A model generated the notes under the pieces. It was not told where the DNA came from. It made no database searches and saw only the letters and a program-made list of their open reading frames with translations. Of a stretch of DNA of 51,633 bases, positions 26,403-35,591 are shown in pieces; the stretch's first letter is position 1, and each line of letters begins with the position of its first letter. Location of the stretch: contig CASFCH010000039.1 in assembly GCA_949293315.1 (NCBI GenBank), positions 1-51,633 on the forward strand, in the 5' to 3' direction. The position numbers were made by a program, and so were the translations under genes. This DNA is from an uncultured Oscillospiraceae bacterium (GTDB lineage: Bacteria > Bacillota > Clostridia > Oscillospirales > Acutalibacteraceae).

Positions 26403-27037
26403 ATTTTCTTCTCCTCCTTATTCTTCTGCTCCAGTGAAAACCGGCAGCCGCAGTAGTCCTGCCGATAGAGTCCATATTCATGGGACAGTTCGATCGAGCG
26501 CTGGTAGCCGCCGCGCTTTTTAAAGTCCGAGGGCAGGAAGCGCACGCCGTATTTCTGTTCCAGTTCCCGGCCGATCTCATTGATATGGCGGGCGTTCTTG
26601 TACGGGCTGACGGAGAGCGTAGTGCAGAACCAGTCGCACCCCCGCTCCCGCGCGAGGGCCGCCGTCTTTTCCAGCCGGAAGCGGTAGCACACCGGACAGC
26701 GCGCGCCGCCCTCCGGCTCCCCCTCCATCCCGCGGGCGAGCACATCAAAAGAGTCCGGATCGTAATCGCCGTCGATCAGATCGACCGGATGGCGTCCGCG
26801 AAATTGGCGGATAAACCGCTTTTCCTCGGCGAGCCGGTGCTCATACTCCTCCCGGGGGAAAATATTGGGGTTATAATAGAACACCGTGATCTGAAAATAA
26901 TCGCTCAGATATTCGATCACATACGTGCTGCACGGGCCGCAGCAGCTGTGCAGCATCAGGCGCGGCGTCTCCCCCGCGCGCACGATCTCCCGGAGCACTC
27001 CGTCCAGCTCCAGCTGAAAATTGACATTCTGCTTCAT
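26399..27037 (-). CDS. queH: Epoxyqueuosine reductase QueH
   Basis: A 212-residue protein of the QueH (formerly DUF208) family, which reduces epoxyqueuosine to queuosine in tRNA as a non-orthologous replacement for QueG. The diagnostic Cys clusters are HSCCGPC near residue 31, CPVCYRFR near 114 and YCGCRFS near 197, which hold the [4Fe-4S] and adjacent iron centre. NPNIFPREEYEHR near 57 is also typical. The ATG at 27037 follows AAAGGATGG and aligns with the family N-terminus; an in-frame start at 27064 is less likely. No other queuosine gene is in the window. Confidence 0.93.
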   Translation of the reverse strand: MKQNVNFQLELDGVLREIVRAGETPRLMLHSCCGPCSTYVIEYLSDYFQITVFYYNPNIFPREEYEHRLAEEKRFIRQFRGRHPVDLIDGDYDPDSFDVLARGMEGEPEGGARCPVCYRFRLEKTAALARERGCDWFCTTLSVSPYKNARHINEIGRELEQKYGVRFLPSDFKKRGGYQRSIELSHEYGLYRQDYCGCRFSLEQKNKEEKKI

Positions 27038-27088
27038 GATCCATCCTTTGGGCGCAAGATACAAAACTGCCCATACTCCTATTTAAAT

Positions 27089-27117
27089 AATATACAATAT
27101 TTACACCCGCCTGTAAA
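27089..27117 (-). promoter_or_regulatory. Promoter of the queH-GH2 operon
   Basis: On the minus strand TTTACA, a 17-bp spacer and TATATT, about 50 nt before the queH ATG. I looked for a preQ1 riboswitch in the leader and saw none. Confidence 0.65.
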
Positions 27118-27215
27118 GCCCCCGCCGCCCGCCATGGTGAAAAATCATTTTACGGGGCAGCCGCATATTCTGCACGGCAGTTCAAAAAATAAGGGCAGAA
27201 TCAGGGGGATTGCCG

Positions 27216-27752
27216 ATGAGGACGATCATTTTATACGGGGACCGCGGCGACAGCCGTCTCACCTTTCCGCTGTGCCGCGCGCTGGAACAATACGGCGGCG
27301 TCATTCGCCTGAACGGCGGCAATATCGGCGAATACAGCGCCGGCGCGCCGGATTTCCTGCTCTATGAGACAGATGTGCTCGAGAGCGTCCAGACGGACGG
27401 CGGGCTGCTTTTGCTCAAGGAGGGCGCCGCAATGCCGTCGGGCGTCACTGCCGCATCCGGGATCACCGCCCTCATCCTCCCGGACTCGATCCCGGCGGCC
27501 GGAGCACCCCAGGCGGACATCCCCGTGATCCGGTGCGGAACGCGGGATGCGGATGAGATCGCCCTCTCCTCCCTGGAGGAAGACCGTGCGATTGTGACCG
27601 TCCGCCGTCCCCTGAAACTGGGCGACGCCATCTGCGAACCGCGCGATATCCACATTGCGCTTACCCACGCCACGGACCCGTATCCGCTCACCGTGTGCTG
27701 CGCCGCCCTGCTGACTTTTCTGGGTGCAGATCGGGATTTTCTCCGGATCTGA
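27216..27752 (+). CDS. Uncharacterised 178-residue protein
   Basis: I do not recognise this protein. The ATG at 27216 is preceded by AGGGGGA at 8 nt; an in-frame TTG lies at 27210. It begins with a beta strand and a GDRGDSR turn, as if the fold were a small alpha/beta nucleotide-binding or Rossmann-like domain, but there is no proper Walker A motif. It has no signal peptide or membrane segment and a Cys-Cys pair near the C-terminus. It stands alone, divergent from queH and convergent with the PL8 lyase gene. Codon use resembles the neighbours, so I think it is a real gene. Confidence 0.6.
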   Translation: MRTIILYGDRGDSRLTFPLCRALEQYGGVIRLNGGNIGEYSAGAPDFLLYETDVLESVQTDGGLLLLKEGAAMPSGVTAASGITALILPDSIPAAGAPQADIPVIRCGTRDADEIALSSLEEDRAIVTVRRPLKLGDAICEPRDIHIALTHATDPYPLTVCCAALLTFLGADRDFLRI

Positions 27753-27785
27753 CGCCGCACTTTAACATTAAAACGCATAAACCGC

Positions 27786-27845
27786 GGGGGAATATGGACC
27801 GGTACGGCGCGCAAGCGTCTCCGCACTTTAAGTCCATATTCCCCC
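27786..27845. repeat. 14-bp inverted repeat between convergent genes
   Basis: A perfect 14-bp inverted repeat, GGGGGAATATGGAC at 27786-27799 and its complement at 27832-27845, enclosing 32 nt. There is no T-run on either strand, so it is not a standard terminator. The 11-mer CCGCACTTTAA occurs at 27755-27765 and again inside the loop at 27821-27831. It lies between the ends of the unknown gene and the PL8 lyase gene. Confidence 0.7.
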
Positions 27846-27850
27846 TGCGA

Positions 27851-29965
27851 TCACAGTATTGTCCGCTGCTCCCGCCCCGCGTACATCCCTCTGGAAAATT
27901 TGATTTTAGTCGACTTTTTTCCGACGGAAATTTTAAGAGACCCGCCATTTTGCCTGGGCTTATTGGCGCGAATTTCGAATCCCGCATCCGTCCGCCTGCA
28001 CAGGAGCGTACAGCCGCCGCCGGCGCGGAGCGTCTCCCCGCCCGGCAGCTTGAGCTTGCCCGCATGCCAGAAGACGGCCATCACATTCCCGCTCCCTGCA
28101 TCATATATGGCCTGGCATTCCGCGTTGTTTGACAGGACGGTCACCACTGGCGTCTCCCGGTAATGCCGGAGTTTTTCGGGCGTGGTGTTCATCATGACGA
28201 AGTATTCATAACCCGCGTCGTTTGGCTTTTCGCCATGGGAGAGGCCGAGCTCAAAGACCGCATCGGCGTGCCGCCTGCTGTCCACGCGCTCGGAGACCGT
28301 TTTCCAGTCCCCGGTCCGCTCCCCGGCGTTCACCGTGAGCGGGGCGTCCGTGATATAGCCGATGCCGTTGTTGTAAATCCAGTCAAAAGTGGCAGTCTGC
28401 TGCATTTCAGCCGTTTGGGTGACTGTGCCGCTGATGCTGTATACGATGCCGCCCCGGAGGAGGTTCTGGTTCAGCGTGGTGTAGAGGTCGCCTTTTTTGC
28501 TTGCGGAGATATCAGTCCCCAGGCACATCACGCCGTCCTCGGTCATGAACCAGGCCTTTTTGGCCCGGACGCCATTATCCCGGTATTGCAGGCAGCTCAT
28601 CCCGACCTTCCCATCCGATACGCCGCCGACAAAGGAGGTCCTGCCCATCCTGGAATAGGTGCGGTCGTCGCCGTAGGGCAGATAGCCCTGAACAGCCGTC
28701 GTCCCGGGGATCCTGTTCCAATCCCAGAGCGGGAGGATATTGAAGTATTCGTCTCCCTTTACATAGTACATCGTAGCGCCCGCGCCCAGATAGTGGCCCC
28801 AGACATTTTCGCCGTTGAGCGCCTCGCTGTTCCTGGTGCGCGTGCTCGCCGCGCGCACGGAGGCCATGTAATTCCGGTCATTGTACACCTGATAATCACT
28901 GTCCCAGAAATACCGGTGGCCGCCCGCGCCCGTGTCGCCGTTTTCACCACGCGTCTCAAGCAGGGCGCGCATCTCATCCTCTCGCGGAAGATTCCGATCG
29001 CAGCCGAGCAGGACCTCACAGCCCTCAAAAACCTGTCCGCAGATCCCGACCAGTTCATTTTCCCGGACGATTCCGCGGCCCGAGGCGTTGATATCCCGGT
29101 ACTTCCCGCGCATGGCGTACTGCATGCCGTCGAGCAGGAAATCCTGATAAAATGCGAGCGATTTATCGGAGAGCGCATACTGCGTCCCGGCGGTATAGCG
29201 GATAAAGCGGTTCATGCCGTCGCAGAACACCTCGCCGTACCCGCCCAGATAGAGGAGCTCAAAGTGCTGATGGAAGCTCATGTCCGCCTTGATCCCCTCC
29301 GCGTCCCACCGGTGGGTGAAAAAGCCGGAATTTGGAAATGGACGGAGCTCGTTCTCCATCAGGCGGCGCAAAAATTGTATTTTTGCGCCATCGTTCACGA
29401 TGACCGCATATTTCAGCGAGTGATTGACCTGATCCGTCAGATTCCCGCCGGTCTGATTGATCGCACGCTGTTTGACGCTGCGCCTTTTTGAATCCTGGAA
29501 GGAAGTGATTTGGAACAGCTTCTCCGTCAGCCGCGCGCGCTGTTCCGCCGGGACCCCGTCGTTCGGGAACAGCAGGATATCGGCGATCTTCGGCCCGACG
29601 CCGAGTCCGTTCCACCAACCGTTCCACGTGCAGACAAAATCCCTTTCCACCCAGAATTCGATCGCCCGGGCGATGCCGGCGAGGAGTTCCCCATTCCTGT
29701 AAAACGGATTCCCCGGCGTATAGGCGGCGGACTGCATCCGCAGGATGGCGTTCAGATGCCGGATCGGATGCCATATATCCTTCTTTTGCGTGTCGTAATC
29801 AATGCTTTTGAAGGAGCCGTCCGCACGGAGATTCGCAAGGCAGGCAGACGGATCCGCCTGCGGATCATACAGATCACAGAGCATGCGGGATCTGATTTTT
29901 TCAAGATCGCTGCGATCCGTCCGACCGCAATGGCGCCCCGGTTCCCTGGTTTTTTCCCTTGCCAT
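27851..29965 (-). CDS. Polysaccharide lyase family 8 (hyaluronate/chondroitin/xanthan lyase-like)
   Basis: A 704-residue PL8-type lyase that would cleave uronic-acid-containing glycans by beta-elimination. The N-terminal alpha/alpha toroid carries Asn175 in TGGNLTD, His234 in SFHQHFE, Tyr243 in GGYGEV (exactly nine residues after His234, as in streptococcal hyaluronate lyase) and Arg297 in SGRG. The central and C-terminal beta domains follow from about residue 330. There is no signal peptide, which is unusual because characterised PL8 enzymes are secreted. It is the last gene of the AraC-linked operon, 18 nt after the heparinase-like gene. Substrate choice among hyaluronan, chondroitin and other uronides is open. 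Confidence 0.85.
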   Translation of the reverse strand: MAREKTREPGRHCGRTDRSDLEKIRSRMLCDLYDPQADPSACLANLRADGSFKSIDYDTQKKDIWHPIRHLNAILRMQSAAYTPGNPFYRNGELLAGIARAIEFWVERDFVCTWNGWWNGLGVGPKIADILLFPNDGVPAEQRARLTEKLFQITSFQDSKRRSVKQRAINQTGGNLTDQVNHSLKYAVIVNDGAKIQFLRRLMENELRPFPNSGFFTHRWDAEGIKADMSFHQHFELLYLGGYGEVFCDGMNRFIRYTAGTQYALSDKSLAFYQDFLLDGMQYAMRGKYRDINASGRGIVRENELVGICGQVFEGCEVLLGCDRNLPREDEMRALLETRGENGDTGAGGHRYFWDSDYQVYNDRNYMASVRAASTRTRNSEALNGENVWGHYLGAGATMYYVKGDEYFNILPLWDWNRIPGTTAVQGYLPYGDDRTYSRMGRTSFVGGVSDGKVGMSCLQYRDNGVRAKKAWFMTEDGVMCLGTDISASKKGDLYTTLNQNLLRGGIVYSISGTVTQTAEMQQTATFDWIYNNGIGYITDAPLTVNAGERTGDWKTVSERVDSRRHADAVFELGLSHGEKPNDAGYEYFVMMNTTPEKLRHYRETPVVTVLSNNAECQAIYDAGSGNVMAVFWHAGKLKLPGGETLRAGGGCTLLCRRTDAGFEIRANKPRQNGGSLKISVGKKSTKIKFSRGMYAGREQRTIL

Positions 29966-29983
29966 ATTGATCCCTCTTTCCCC

Positions 29984-31915
29984 TTACCATTTGGTAAAAA
30001 TCCGCCCCCCGTCGCGGAATACGACCACGCTGCCGGTGGCGGTGAGGCCGTTGCAGACATACGGCTCCGTCCGCTCCTCATACGCCGCGCAGACCGTGTA
30101 TTCATGCTCCGGCGTCCGGATCACAACGCCCTGCGCGCGGCTGATTCTGCGTCCGCTGTCCACCTGTGTGACGTCCGCCGGGCGGACATGAAAATCCCGA
30201 AACCGCTCCGCCGCGCCGCCGCAGATCACGGTGACCGCCTGTGTTGTCCCGGCGCCGGAGAAGCGCACACAGACGGCATCATTCTCCGTTTTGCTGTTAT
30301 AGCAGGGCGCGTATTCCGAGGAGATTCGCCTCACCGCCGCGCCTTTGGCAAAAAAGTGAAGCCCTGCCGTTACAATTCCGTCCGTAAATGAGGCGGTGTT
30401 CCCGCTGAGCGTGATCCGGCCCTCGGGCGAAAAGTGGAAACGCAGCGCATACCGGTGCGGGACGCGCGAGCGGAAGCAGTCAAAAACCACGTACAGTCCG
30501 GCCTCAATGCGCAGGATCCTCCGCTCTTCGAATACCGCGCCAAACGCCTTCAAATACCCCAGATGCGCGCCGCCGATCAGGATGCAGCCGCCGCCCTGAA
30601 ACACCGGGTACTGGATCGCCGGCGCATGCGTCAGGTAGCTCCAGCCCCGTATCTTCATAAAACCTCTGCCATCGACCAGTGCGGTATTGTGCCCATGTGC
30701 CCCTTTGAATGATGTGCGTACCTTTCCGGGGATGTAGGTGTACCGGCCGGCATCCACCAGCACATCCCTGCCGCCCAGCATCAGGTCAAAGTGGAGCTTG
30801 TCGGCATGGGCGTGGCCCCCGCCGGTATAGCCGTTATGCAGGCAGAGATAATCGTCGTTTTCCGTCCAGCCGGTGCGCAGAATGTAGGAGCCGCTGTCGA
30901 AGAGCATCACGTCCGTGTACGCGGGCGGAACCGCCTCCATTTTTTCGTAGCGCTCCCGCTCCTCCTCCCCGAAGAGCCAGGCGCTCTCAAAGTCGAGCAC
31001 CGGATAGGCGCTGGATTTCAGATCCGCACGGTCGAGCAGCAGCGCCGCGCGGGAGAGAATGTCCCGGATGTCGTTATCATCGCTGTCGCCAAAGAGCGGC
31101 TGATGATGGTTGGGCTTGATCCACCTCTGGTGGGCGTCCGCCATCCGGTGCACATTGCGGGTAAACTCCTCCGGGAGGGGGATGCCGTGTTCCCCCGCAA
31201 TGCGGATCACGCTCAAAAAGCAGGAAAGCACCTCCCCGTGATATGTACACGACTGCTCCCAGTGAACGCCGTCCGTCATCAGCTGCAGCTCGGACTGCTC
31301 GGTCAGGCGTTCGATTGCGCGCTGCGTATCCGATTCATCTCCCAGGGCGGCGGAGATCGCGAACAGCCCGCTGTCCTGGATCACGCCCCAGTTGCTCATC
31401 TTATAGCGGGCCCCGTGCGTCCGGCGCAGGATGTCCGCGTGCTCCGCGAGGGAGGCGCGGTACTGCTCCCGCAGCTCCGGCGTATCAAACGGCGTGCCGT
31501 CGAGATATTCCATCGCCCTGGTCCAGTATTCGCCGCGCAGGCCCACCTCCAGCGAACGCCACGGATTGTCGCCGCCGGGGTCATCCACCGGGACGCGCCG
31601 GATCCAGTCCGTGATCAGGCGCACAAAGTGGCGCAGATACTTTTCGTCCCCCGTCAGATAGTACGCCTGCCCCAGGGAGATGAGAAAGTAGTGGCGGTTG
31701 AGCTGGAACAGGAACTCCCGGTCGCCGTTGTACTTGTAATACCAGTCGATCTCCCCCGGAAAGGCGACCTCTTTGCTGGTGCGTTCCAGATCGAGCGGAC
31801 GGTCAAACAGGAAGCGGTTCTCGCACACCGCATCGGCAAAATTGAGAACTGCCCGTGACGCCTCCGGCCAGTTCGTTTTACAAAATTTCGCAATTTCCCA
31901 AAAGTCCCTTCTCAT
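29984..31915 (-). CDS. Heparinase II/III-family polysaccharide lyase
   Basis: A 643-residue protein of the heparinase II/III class. The N-terminal alpha/alpha toroid has the likely catalytic Asn175 in MSNWGV and Tyr225 in CTYHGE. The C-terminal beta-sandwich begins with GYTGGGHAHADKLHFDL near residue 362, where His368, His370 and Asp372 form the usual metal and catalytic site. It would cleave heparan-like or other uronate polysaccharides by elimination. There is no signal peptide, so like its neighbour it seems cytoplasmic and would act on imported oligosaccharides. The start at 31915 lies 12 nt after the isomerase stop codon, within one operon. Confidence 0.87.
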   Translation of the reverse strand: MRRDFWEIAKFCKTNWPEASRAVLNFADAVCENRFLFDRPLDLERTSKEVAFPGEIDWYYKYNGDREFLFQLNRHYFLISLGQAYYLTGDEKYLRHFVRLITDWIRRVPVDDPGGDNPWRSLEVGLRGEYWTRAMEYLDGTPFDTPELREQYRASLAEHADILRRTHGARYKMSNWGVIQDSGLFAISAALGDESDTQRAIERLTEQSELQLMTDGVHWEQSCTYHGEVLSCFLSVIRIAGEHGIPLPEEFTRNVHRMADAHQRWIKPNHHQPLFGDSDDNDIRDILSRAALLLDRADLKSSAYPVLDFESAWLFGEEERERYEKMEAVPPAYTDVMLFDSGSYILRTGWTENDDYLCLHNGYTGGGHAHADKLHFDLMLGGRDVLVDAGRYTYIPGKVRTSFKGAHGHNTALVDGRGFMKIRGWSYLTHAPAIQYPVFQGGGCILIGGAHLGYLKAFGAVFEERRILRIEAGLYVVFDCFRSRVPHRYALRFHFSPEGRITLSGNTASFTDGIVTAGLHFFAKGAAVRRISSEYAPCYNSKTENDAVCVRFSGAGTTQAVTVICGGAAERFRDFHVRPADVTQVDSGRRISRAQGVVIRTPEHEYTVCAAYEERTEPYVCNGLTATGSVVVFRDGGRIFTKW

Positions 31916-31927
31916 ACCGGCCCCCTC

Positions 31928-32686
31928 TTATTTACCATAGACACCGCCGAGCAGCTCCCGCAGTGTTTTCACATCGCGCGCGAACTGCCGCCGGCTGTCT
32001 CCCTTGACAAATTCCAGAATAAACGGCACCTCCGCCCCGCTGCGGGCAATTACGCGGATCAAGCGCTCCCACTTTTTCCGCCCGAATTTCAGTGAAAACC
32101 GCCGGCCACTTTTTCCCCAGTGAAAGACGTGGACGCCCGCCAGGAAGGGCAGGACGGCCTGCAAATTCCCCTGATCCGCCGGGATGCCCATCGGCTGCCA
32201 GTAGGTTTTCACATTGCTGCGGTCAATGCTCTGCACAAGCTTTGCGCTGCTGGCTCCCGTATCGTTATATGTTCCTTTGTGGAATTCAAACGCAATGGTC
32301 AGATCCCGCTCTGCGGCAATCTTGGCAAGGCGCCGCGTCTCCTCCACAAGCGCGGAAAAACCATCCTCATCCGTCTCCGCACTCGGGCGGCTGCCCGCCC
32401 AGATTCGCACGGTTTTCGCGCCGATCGCCTCGGCTGTCTGCGTGATGGCACGCCACGCGTCCAGATCGTCTGCACCCAGCCGGTAGTAGGAACCGTAGGA
32501 GCAGGCGGTGATCCCCGTCTCCCGCTGGAGGCGCGTGACTTCCCCGAGCGCGGCGGTATCCTGCGGCGGCAGGTGCACATCCCCGCCCCATTCGATCCGG
32601 GTGATGCCGTTCTCCGCGGCAATCTCAAAGATCTCCCGGCGCGTGAGCTGCCGGAATGTCACCGTTGTAAACGCAATGCGATCCAT
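31928..32686 (-). CDS. Sugar phosphate isomerase/epimerase family protein (xylose-isomerase-like TIM barrel)
   Basis: A 252-residue AP-endonuclease-2/xylose-isomerase-like TIM barrel. Probable metal ligands are Glu in IAFEFHKG near residue 137, a His in VHVFHWGK near 187 and Glu in ILEFVKGD near 226. The family isomerises or epimerises keto sugars or handles inositol and lyase products. The ATG at 32686 has AGGTG at 6 nt; an in-frame GTG at 32695 is the alternative. It sits between the hydroxyacid dehydrogenase and the heparinase-like gene, so it probably converts a uronate-derived product. Confidence 0.82.
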   Translation of the reverse strand: MDRIAFTTVTFRQLTRREIFEIAAENGITRIEWGGDVHLPPQDTAALGEVTRLQRETGITACSYGSYYRLGADDLDAWRAITQTAEAIGAKTVRIWAGSRPSAETDEDGFSALVEETRRLAKIAAERDLTIAFEFHKGTYNDTGASSAKLVQSIDRSNVKTYWQPMGIPADQGNLQAVLPFLAGVHVFHWGKSGRRFSLKFGRKKWERLIRVIARSGAEVPFILEFVKGDSRRQFARDVKTLRELLGGVYGK

Positions 32687-32701
32687 CCCATTCACCTGTC
32701 C

Positions 32702-33700
32702 TTACGCCATCGTTTCAAGCATATCGGGAAGCACCTCGAAAAGCGGCGGCTCCCCGCTCTCCACCCGCGCGGCTTCCTCCAGCATAAACTGCGCCATTCG
32801 CACCACCTCGCGCCCGTTGCTGCCCGCAATGTGCGGTGTGACGATGATGTTTTTACACCTCGCCAGCCTGCCGAGCGGCGGCGCCGGTTCGCGGGTGGTG
32901 ACGTCGAGCAGCGCGGTGCGGGTTTTGACCCTTTTCATCGCGCGGACCAGCCCCTTCTCATCCACCTGCCTGCCGCGCCCGGTGTTGATAAATGTGGCGT
33001 AGGGCTTCATTCGATCAAAGAGCGCGCCGGATAAGATCCCCGTCAGTTCCTCCTTGTTGGCCAGATGGTTGGAGATCACATCGCAGGTGGAAAAGATCTC
33101 CGTCAGCTCCGCGGGAGATATTCCAAGGGGCTCCGCCCGTTCGGGGGGCAGAAACGGGTCGTAGTACAGGACCTGCACATCGTTGGCGCGGAGCTTTTCC
33201 GCCACCAGAGAGCCGATGCTGCCCACGCCGATCAGGCCGATTTTACTCCCATAGTTCCCGCCGCACCGGTCGGAATACCGCGCCGCCGCGTAATAGTTCC
33301 ACCGGGAACGCCGCTCCGCGCGGTAAAACCCCTTGGCCGCCAGAAGGATCTGCGCATAGGTATATTCCGCCACGGGGATCGCGTTGGCGCGCCACGCGCT
33401 GAACACACGGACGCCGCAGTCCAGGAATTCCCTGGCAAACTCTTGTACGGAGCCGGCCGCGTAAAAGATGCATTTCAGGCTTGGAAAATACCGCCTGATC
33501 TCTTGCGCCGTGAAACGCTCCATCCCCCAGGTGGCAAAGAGAATCTGTACCTGACGGGCACAGTCCGCATATCGGTCCAGATTCCCCCTGCTGAGCACTG
33601 CCTCGCACAGCTCATACCGCTGCGCCAGCGCCGCCCGGATCTGTCCCGGGAATACGCGCGCCGCGTCCCGCTCGCTTCCGGTGATGATCGCCGCTTTCAT
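32702..33700 (-). CDS. D-isomer-specific 2-hydroxyacid dehydrogenase family protein
   Basis: A 332-residue NAD-dependent oxidoreductase. The coenzyme-binding motif is IGLIGVGSIGSL near residue 155. The substrate-binding and catalytic landmarks are NHLANKEEL near 208, NTGRGRQVDE near 237 and PHIAGSNG near 285 (His of the catalytic pair). The catalytic domain begins at the N-terminus (IITGSERDA). ATG 33700 is preceded by GGAGGG at 7 nt. It would interconvert a 2-keto and a 2-hydroxy acid; in this operon a keto-uronate derivative is a reasonable but unproven substrate. Confidence 0.87.
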   Translation of the reverse strand: MKAAIITGSERDAARVFPGQIRAALAQRYELCEAVLSRGNLDRYADCARQVQILFATWGMERFTAQEIRRYFPSLKCIFYAAGSVQEFAREFLDCGVRVFSAWRANAIPVAEYTYAQILLAAKGFYRAERRSRWNYYAAARYSDRCGGNYGSKIGLIGVGSIGSLVAEKLRANDVQVLYYDPFLPPERAEPLGISPAELTEIFSTCDVISNHLANKEELTGILSGALFDRMKPYATFINTGRGRQVDEKGLVRAMKRVKTRTALLDVTTREPAPPLGRLARCKNIIVTPHIAGSNGREVVRMAQFMLEEAARVESGEPPLFEVLPDMLETMA

Positions 33701-33731
33701 ATAACTGCCCTCCTGATGCAAAAACTCGGAA

Positions 33732-35585
33732 CTATTCCAGATCTATTCCCCGGCATCCATGGCTCTCCCGGTATCGGCGCCATGTCCGCTCAAAGTTATA
33801 CGATGTGTCGGGGGCAGGTCTCAGGTCCTCAAAGGCGACCGCGTCCCCGGCCGTTTCAATCGCCTTTTCACGGAAACGGCGGTCCTCCGGCACGATTTTA
33901 CCGCCGCGATAGAAGACCGCCCCGCCGCGGCTCCCGGTCGCAGGGAGCGCGTGCAAAAAGGTCCGGCACAGGGCCGTCTGCGCCGTCAGCGTATCCCTGT
34001 ACCGGTACAGCCTGCGAATGCTGTCAAAGCTGCCGTCCGGGACGGCATAATATCGGGCCGCCGCCTGGCGGGCCAGCCGCTCATACAGCGCCGCGATCTC
34101 CTCATAGACGCGGCAGTGGGAGGCACAGCGGCTCATCTCCCCGGCAAAATCCGTCTGCGGGGCGGCGGGCTTCCGAATGCAGCGCTCCACGTATGACCGC
34201 TCTTCCTCAAGCGCATTTTCCAGCACTGTGCCATTTCCATCGCCCCGAGCAGAGTGCAGCGCAATATACTCGGCGGCGCGCAGGCCGCCCACCTGGGTAC
34301 TGTTGAGCGCAGAGCCGCCCGGGCGGTACACGCCGAACGTGCCGGCGGCCTCCCCGACCGCGAACAGGTTTGCCACACGCGTCTGCCAGTTGCCGTCCAC
34401 CGCGGCGCCGCCGTTCATGTGCTGGGCGCAGACCGCGACCTCAAGCGGCTCGGCGGCAAGGTCGATCCCCCGGCTTTTGTAAAATGCCGCCGCCTGCGGG
34501 TTGAGGCGCATCAGCCGCTCAAACGGCGTTTTCCCCAGCGCGTCCGCCCGCTCCAGATATTCCCGCGCCTGTGCGCTGAGGCTGTCGAAGTCAAAGCCGG
34601 CGGGATTCTCCCGGAAGTCGATCCACACGCGCCGCCCGGCCTTTGTCTCCCGGCTGACGGCGAGGTCGATCCGGGAGGAGCCCTCGATTTTCGCGCTGTC
34701 AAAGGGCCACTGATAGCCCTTTAAAAAGATGGCGCTGCACATCTCCGAAGCGGAACCGAACCAGTCGGCCAAAAAGTCCCGGCGTGTGCCATCCCGGTCG
34801 GTGGAATAATACGACGGGATCACCTGCTGATAGCTGCCGGACAGATTCCACCGCACCTTTTTGGAGGCGATGCCGTACTGCCACTCCGTCAGATTGTTCA
34901 TGGTGCAGCCCGCATCTATGGCAAGGCCGAGTGCGCCGGACTGCGAGAGCGGATAGGCGCTGTCCGCATAGACTCCGGCCGCGCCGCCCGTGGCGAGGAT
35001 GACATTGTCCGCCGCGATCGGAAACAGCTCCGCCCCGCCGTCCGCGGACGGGGACAGACACACCACCCCCACTGCGCGGCTGTGCGCCGTCACCACCCGA
35101 ATAACCGTGGTGCGGTCCAGAATATGGATGTCCGGATTCTCCCGCACCTTTCGCTCGAGCGCCTCGGTCCTATATTGGGAGGTCAGCGGCCCGGCGCTCG
35201 TCCCGCGGGCGGAGGTGTCGTGATCCGTCTGATACCCGATAAAACGGCCGAGTTCATCCGTCGGGAACGGGACGCCGTACTCCACCAAACGCAGAAAGCA
35301 GCGCACGCTGTTCACCGCCTCGATCAGCGCGGTATCCCGGTGCATCCCGCCGCCGGACGCCAGTTCCGCCGCCATCTGCTCCGCACTGTCCGCCCGCGTA
35401 AAGGAGAGCTTGTAATAGGTCTGCTTATCGCTCCCGGCGTTCCGGGAGGTCCCGCACCGGACGCCCTCCGTCACCACTGCGATGTTTTTTACGCCGAATT
35501 TTGCGAGCCAGTCGGCGGCGGAAAAGCCCGCCGCTCCGCTCCCGACAATGACAACTCTGTACTGCTGCACGCCCGTCTCTCCCAT
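33732..35585 (-). CDS. FAD-dependent oxidoreductase, fumarate reductase flavoprotein-like
   Basis: A 617-residue flavoprotein of the fumarate reductase/succinate dehydrogenase flavoprotein superfamily. The FAD dinucleotide motif VVIVGSGAAGFSAA lies near residue 11, and GTSRNAGSDKQTYYKLS near 45 is a distinctive segment. A second FAD-contact motif, NVILATGGAAGVY, is near 197, and GEAAGTFGVYRPGGSALN near 417 closes the FAD site. It lacks an N-terminal heme or FMN domain and has no signal peptide, so it is soluble and cytoplasmic. The ATG at 35585 lacks a ribosome site; the GTG at 35570 has GGGAG at 8 nt and may be the true start. It lies 6 nt after the SDR gene. The substrate is unknown; reduction or oxidation of a C=C bond is the family norm. 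Confidence 0.82.
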   Translation of the reverse strand: MGETGVQQYRVVIVGSGAAGFSAADWLAKFGVKNIAVVTEGVRCGTSRNAGSDKQTYYKLSFTRADSAEQMAAELASGGGMHRDTALIEAVNSVRCFLRLVEYGVPFPTDELGRFIGYQTDHDTSARGTSAGPLTSQYRTEALERKVRENPDIHILDRTTVIRVVTAHSRAVGVVCLSPSADGGAELFPIAADNVILATGGAAGVYADSAYPLSQSGALGLAIDAGCTMNNLTEWQYGIASKKVRWNLSGSYQQVIPSYYSTDRDGTRRDFLADWFGSASEMCSAIFLKGYQWPFDSAKIEGSSRIDLAVSRETKAGRRVWIDFRENPAGFDFDSLSAQAREYLERADALGKTPFERLMRLNPQAAAFYKSRGIDLAAEPLEVAVCAQHMNGGAAVDGNWQTRVANLFAVGEAAGTFGVYRPGGSALNSTQVGGLRAAEYIALHSARGDGNGTVLENALEEERSYVERCIRKPAAPQTDFAGEMSRCASHCRVYEEIAALYERLARQAAARYYAVPDGSFDSIRRLYRYRDTLTAQTALCRTFLHALPATGSRGGAVFYRGGKIVPEDRRFREKAIETAGDAVAFEDLRPAPDTSYNFERTWRRYRESHGCRGIDLE

Positions 35586-35591
35586 CGAGTT

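Noticed and set aside
27038-27090. Possible preQ1 riboswitch before queH
   Set aside because: The leader is too short and lacks the A-rich tail and hairpin of preQ1-I or the preQ1-II fold.
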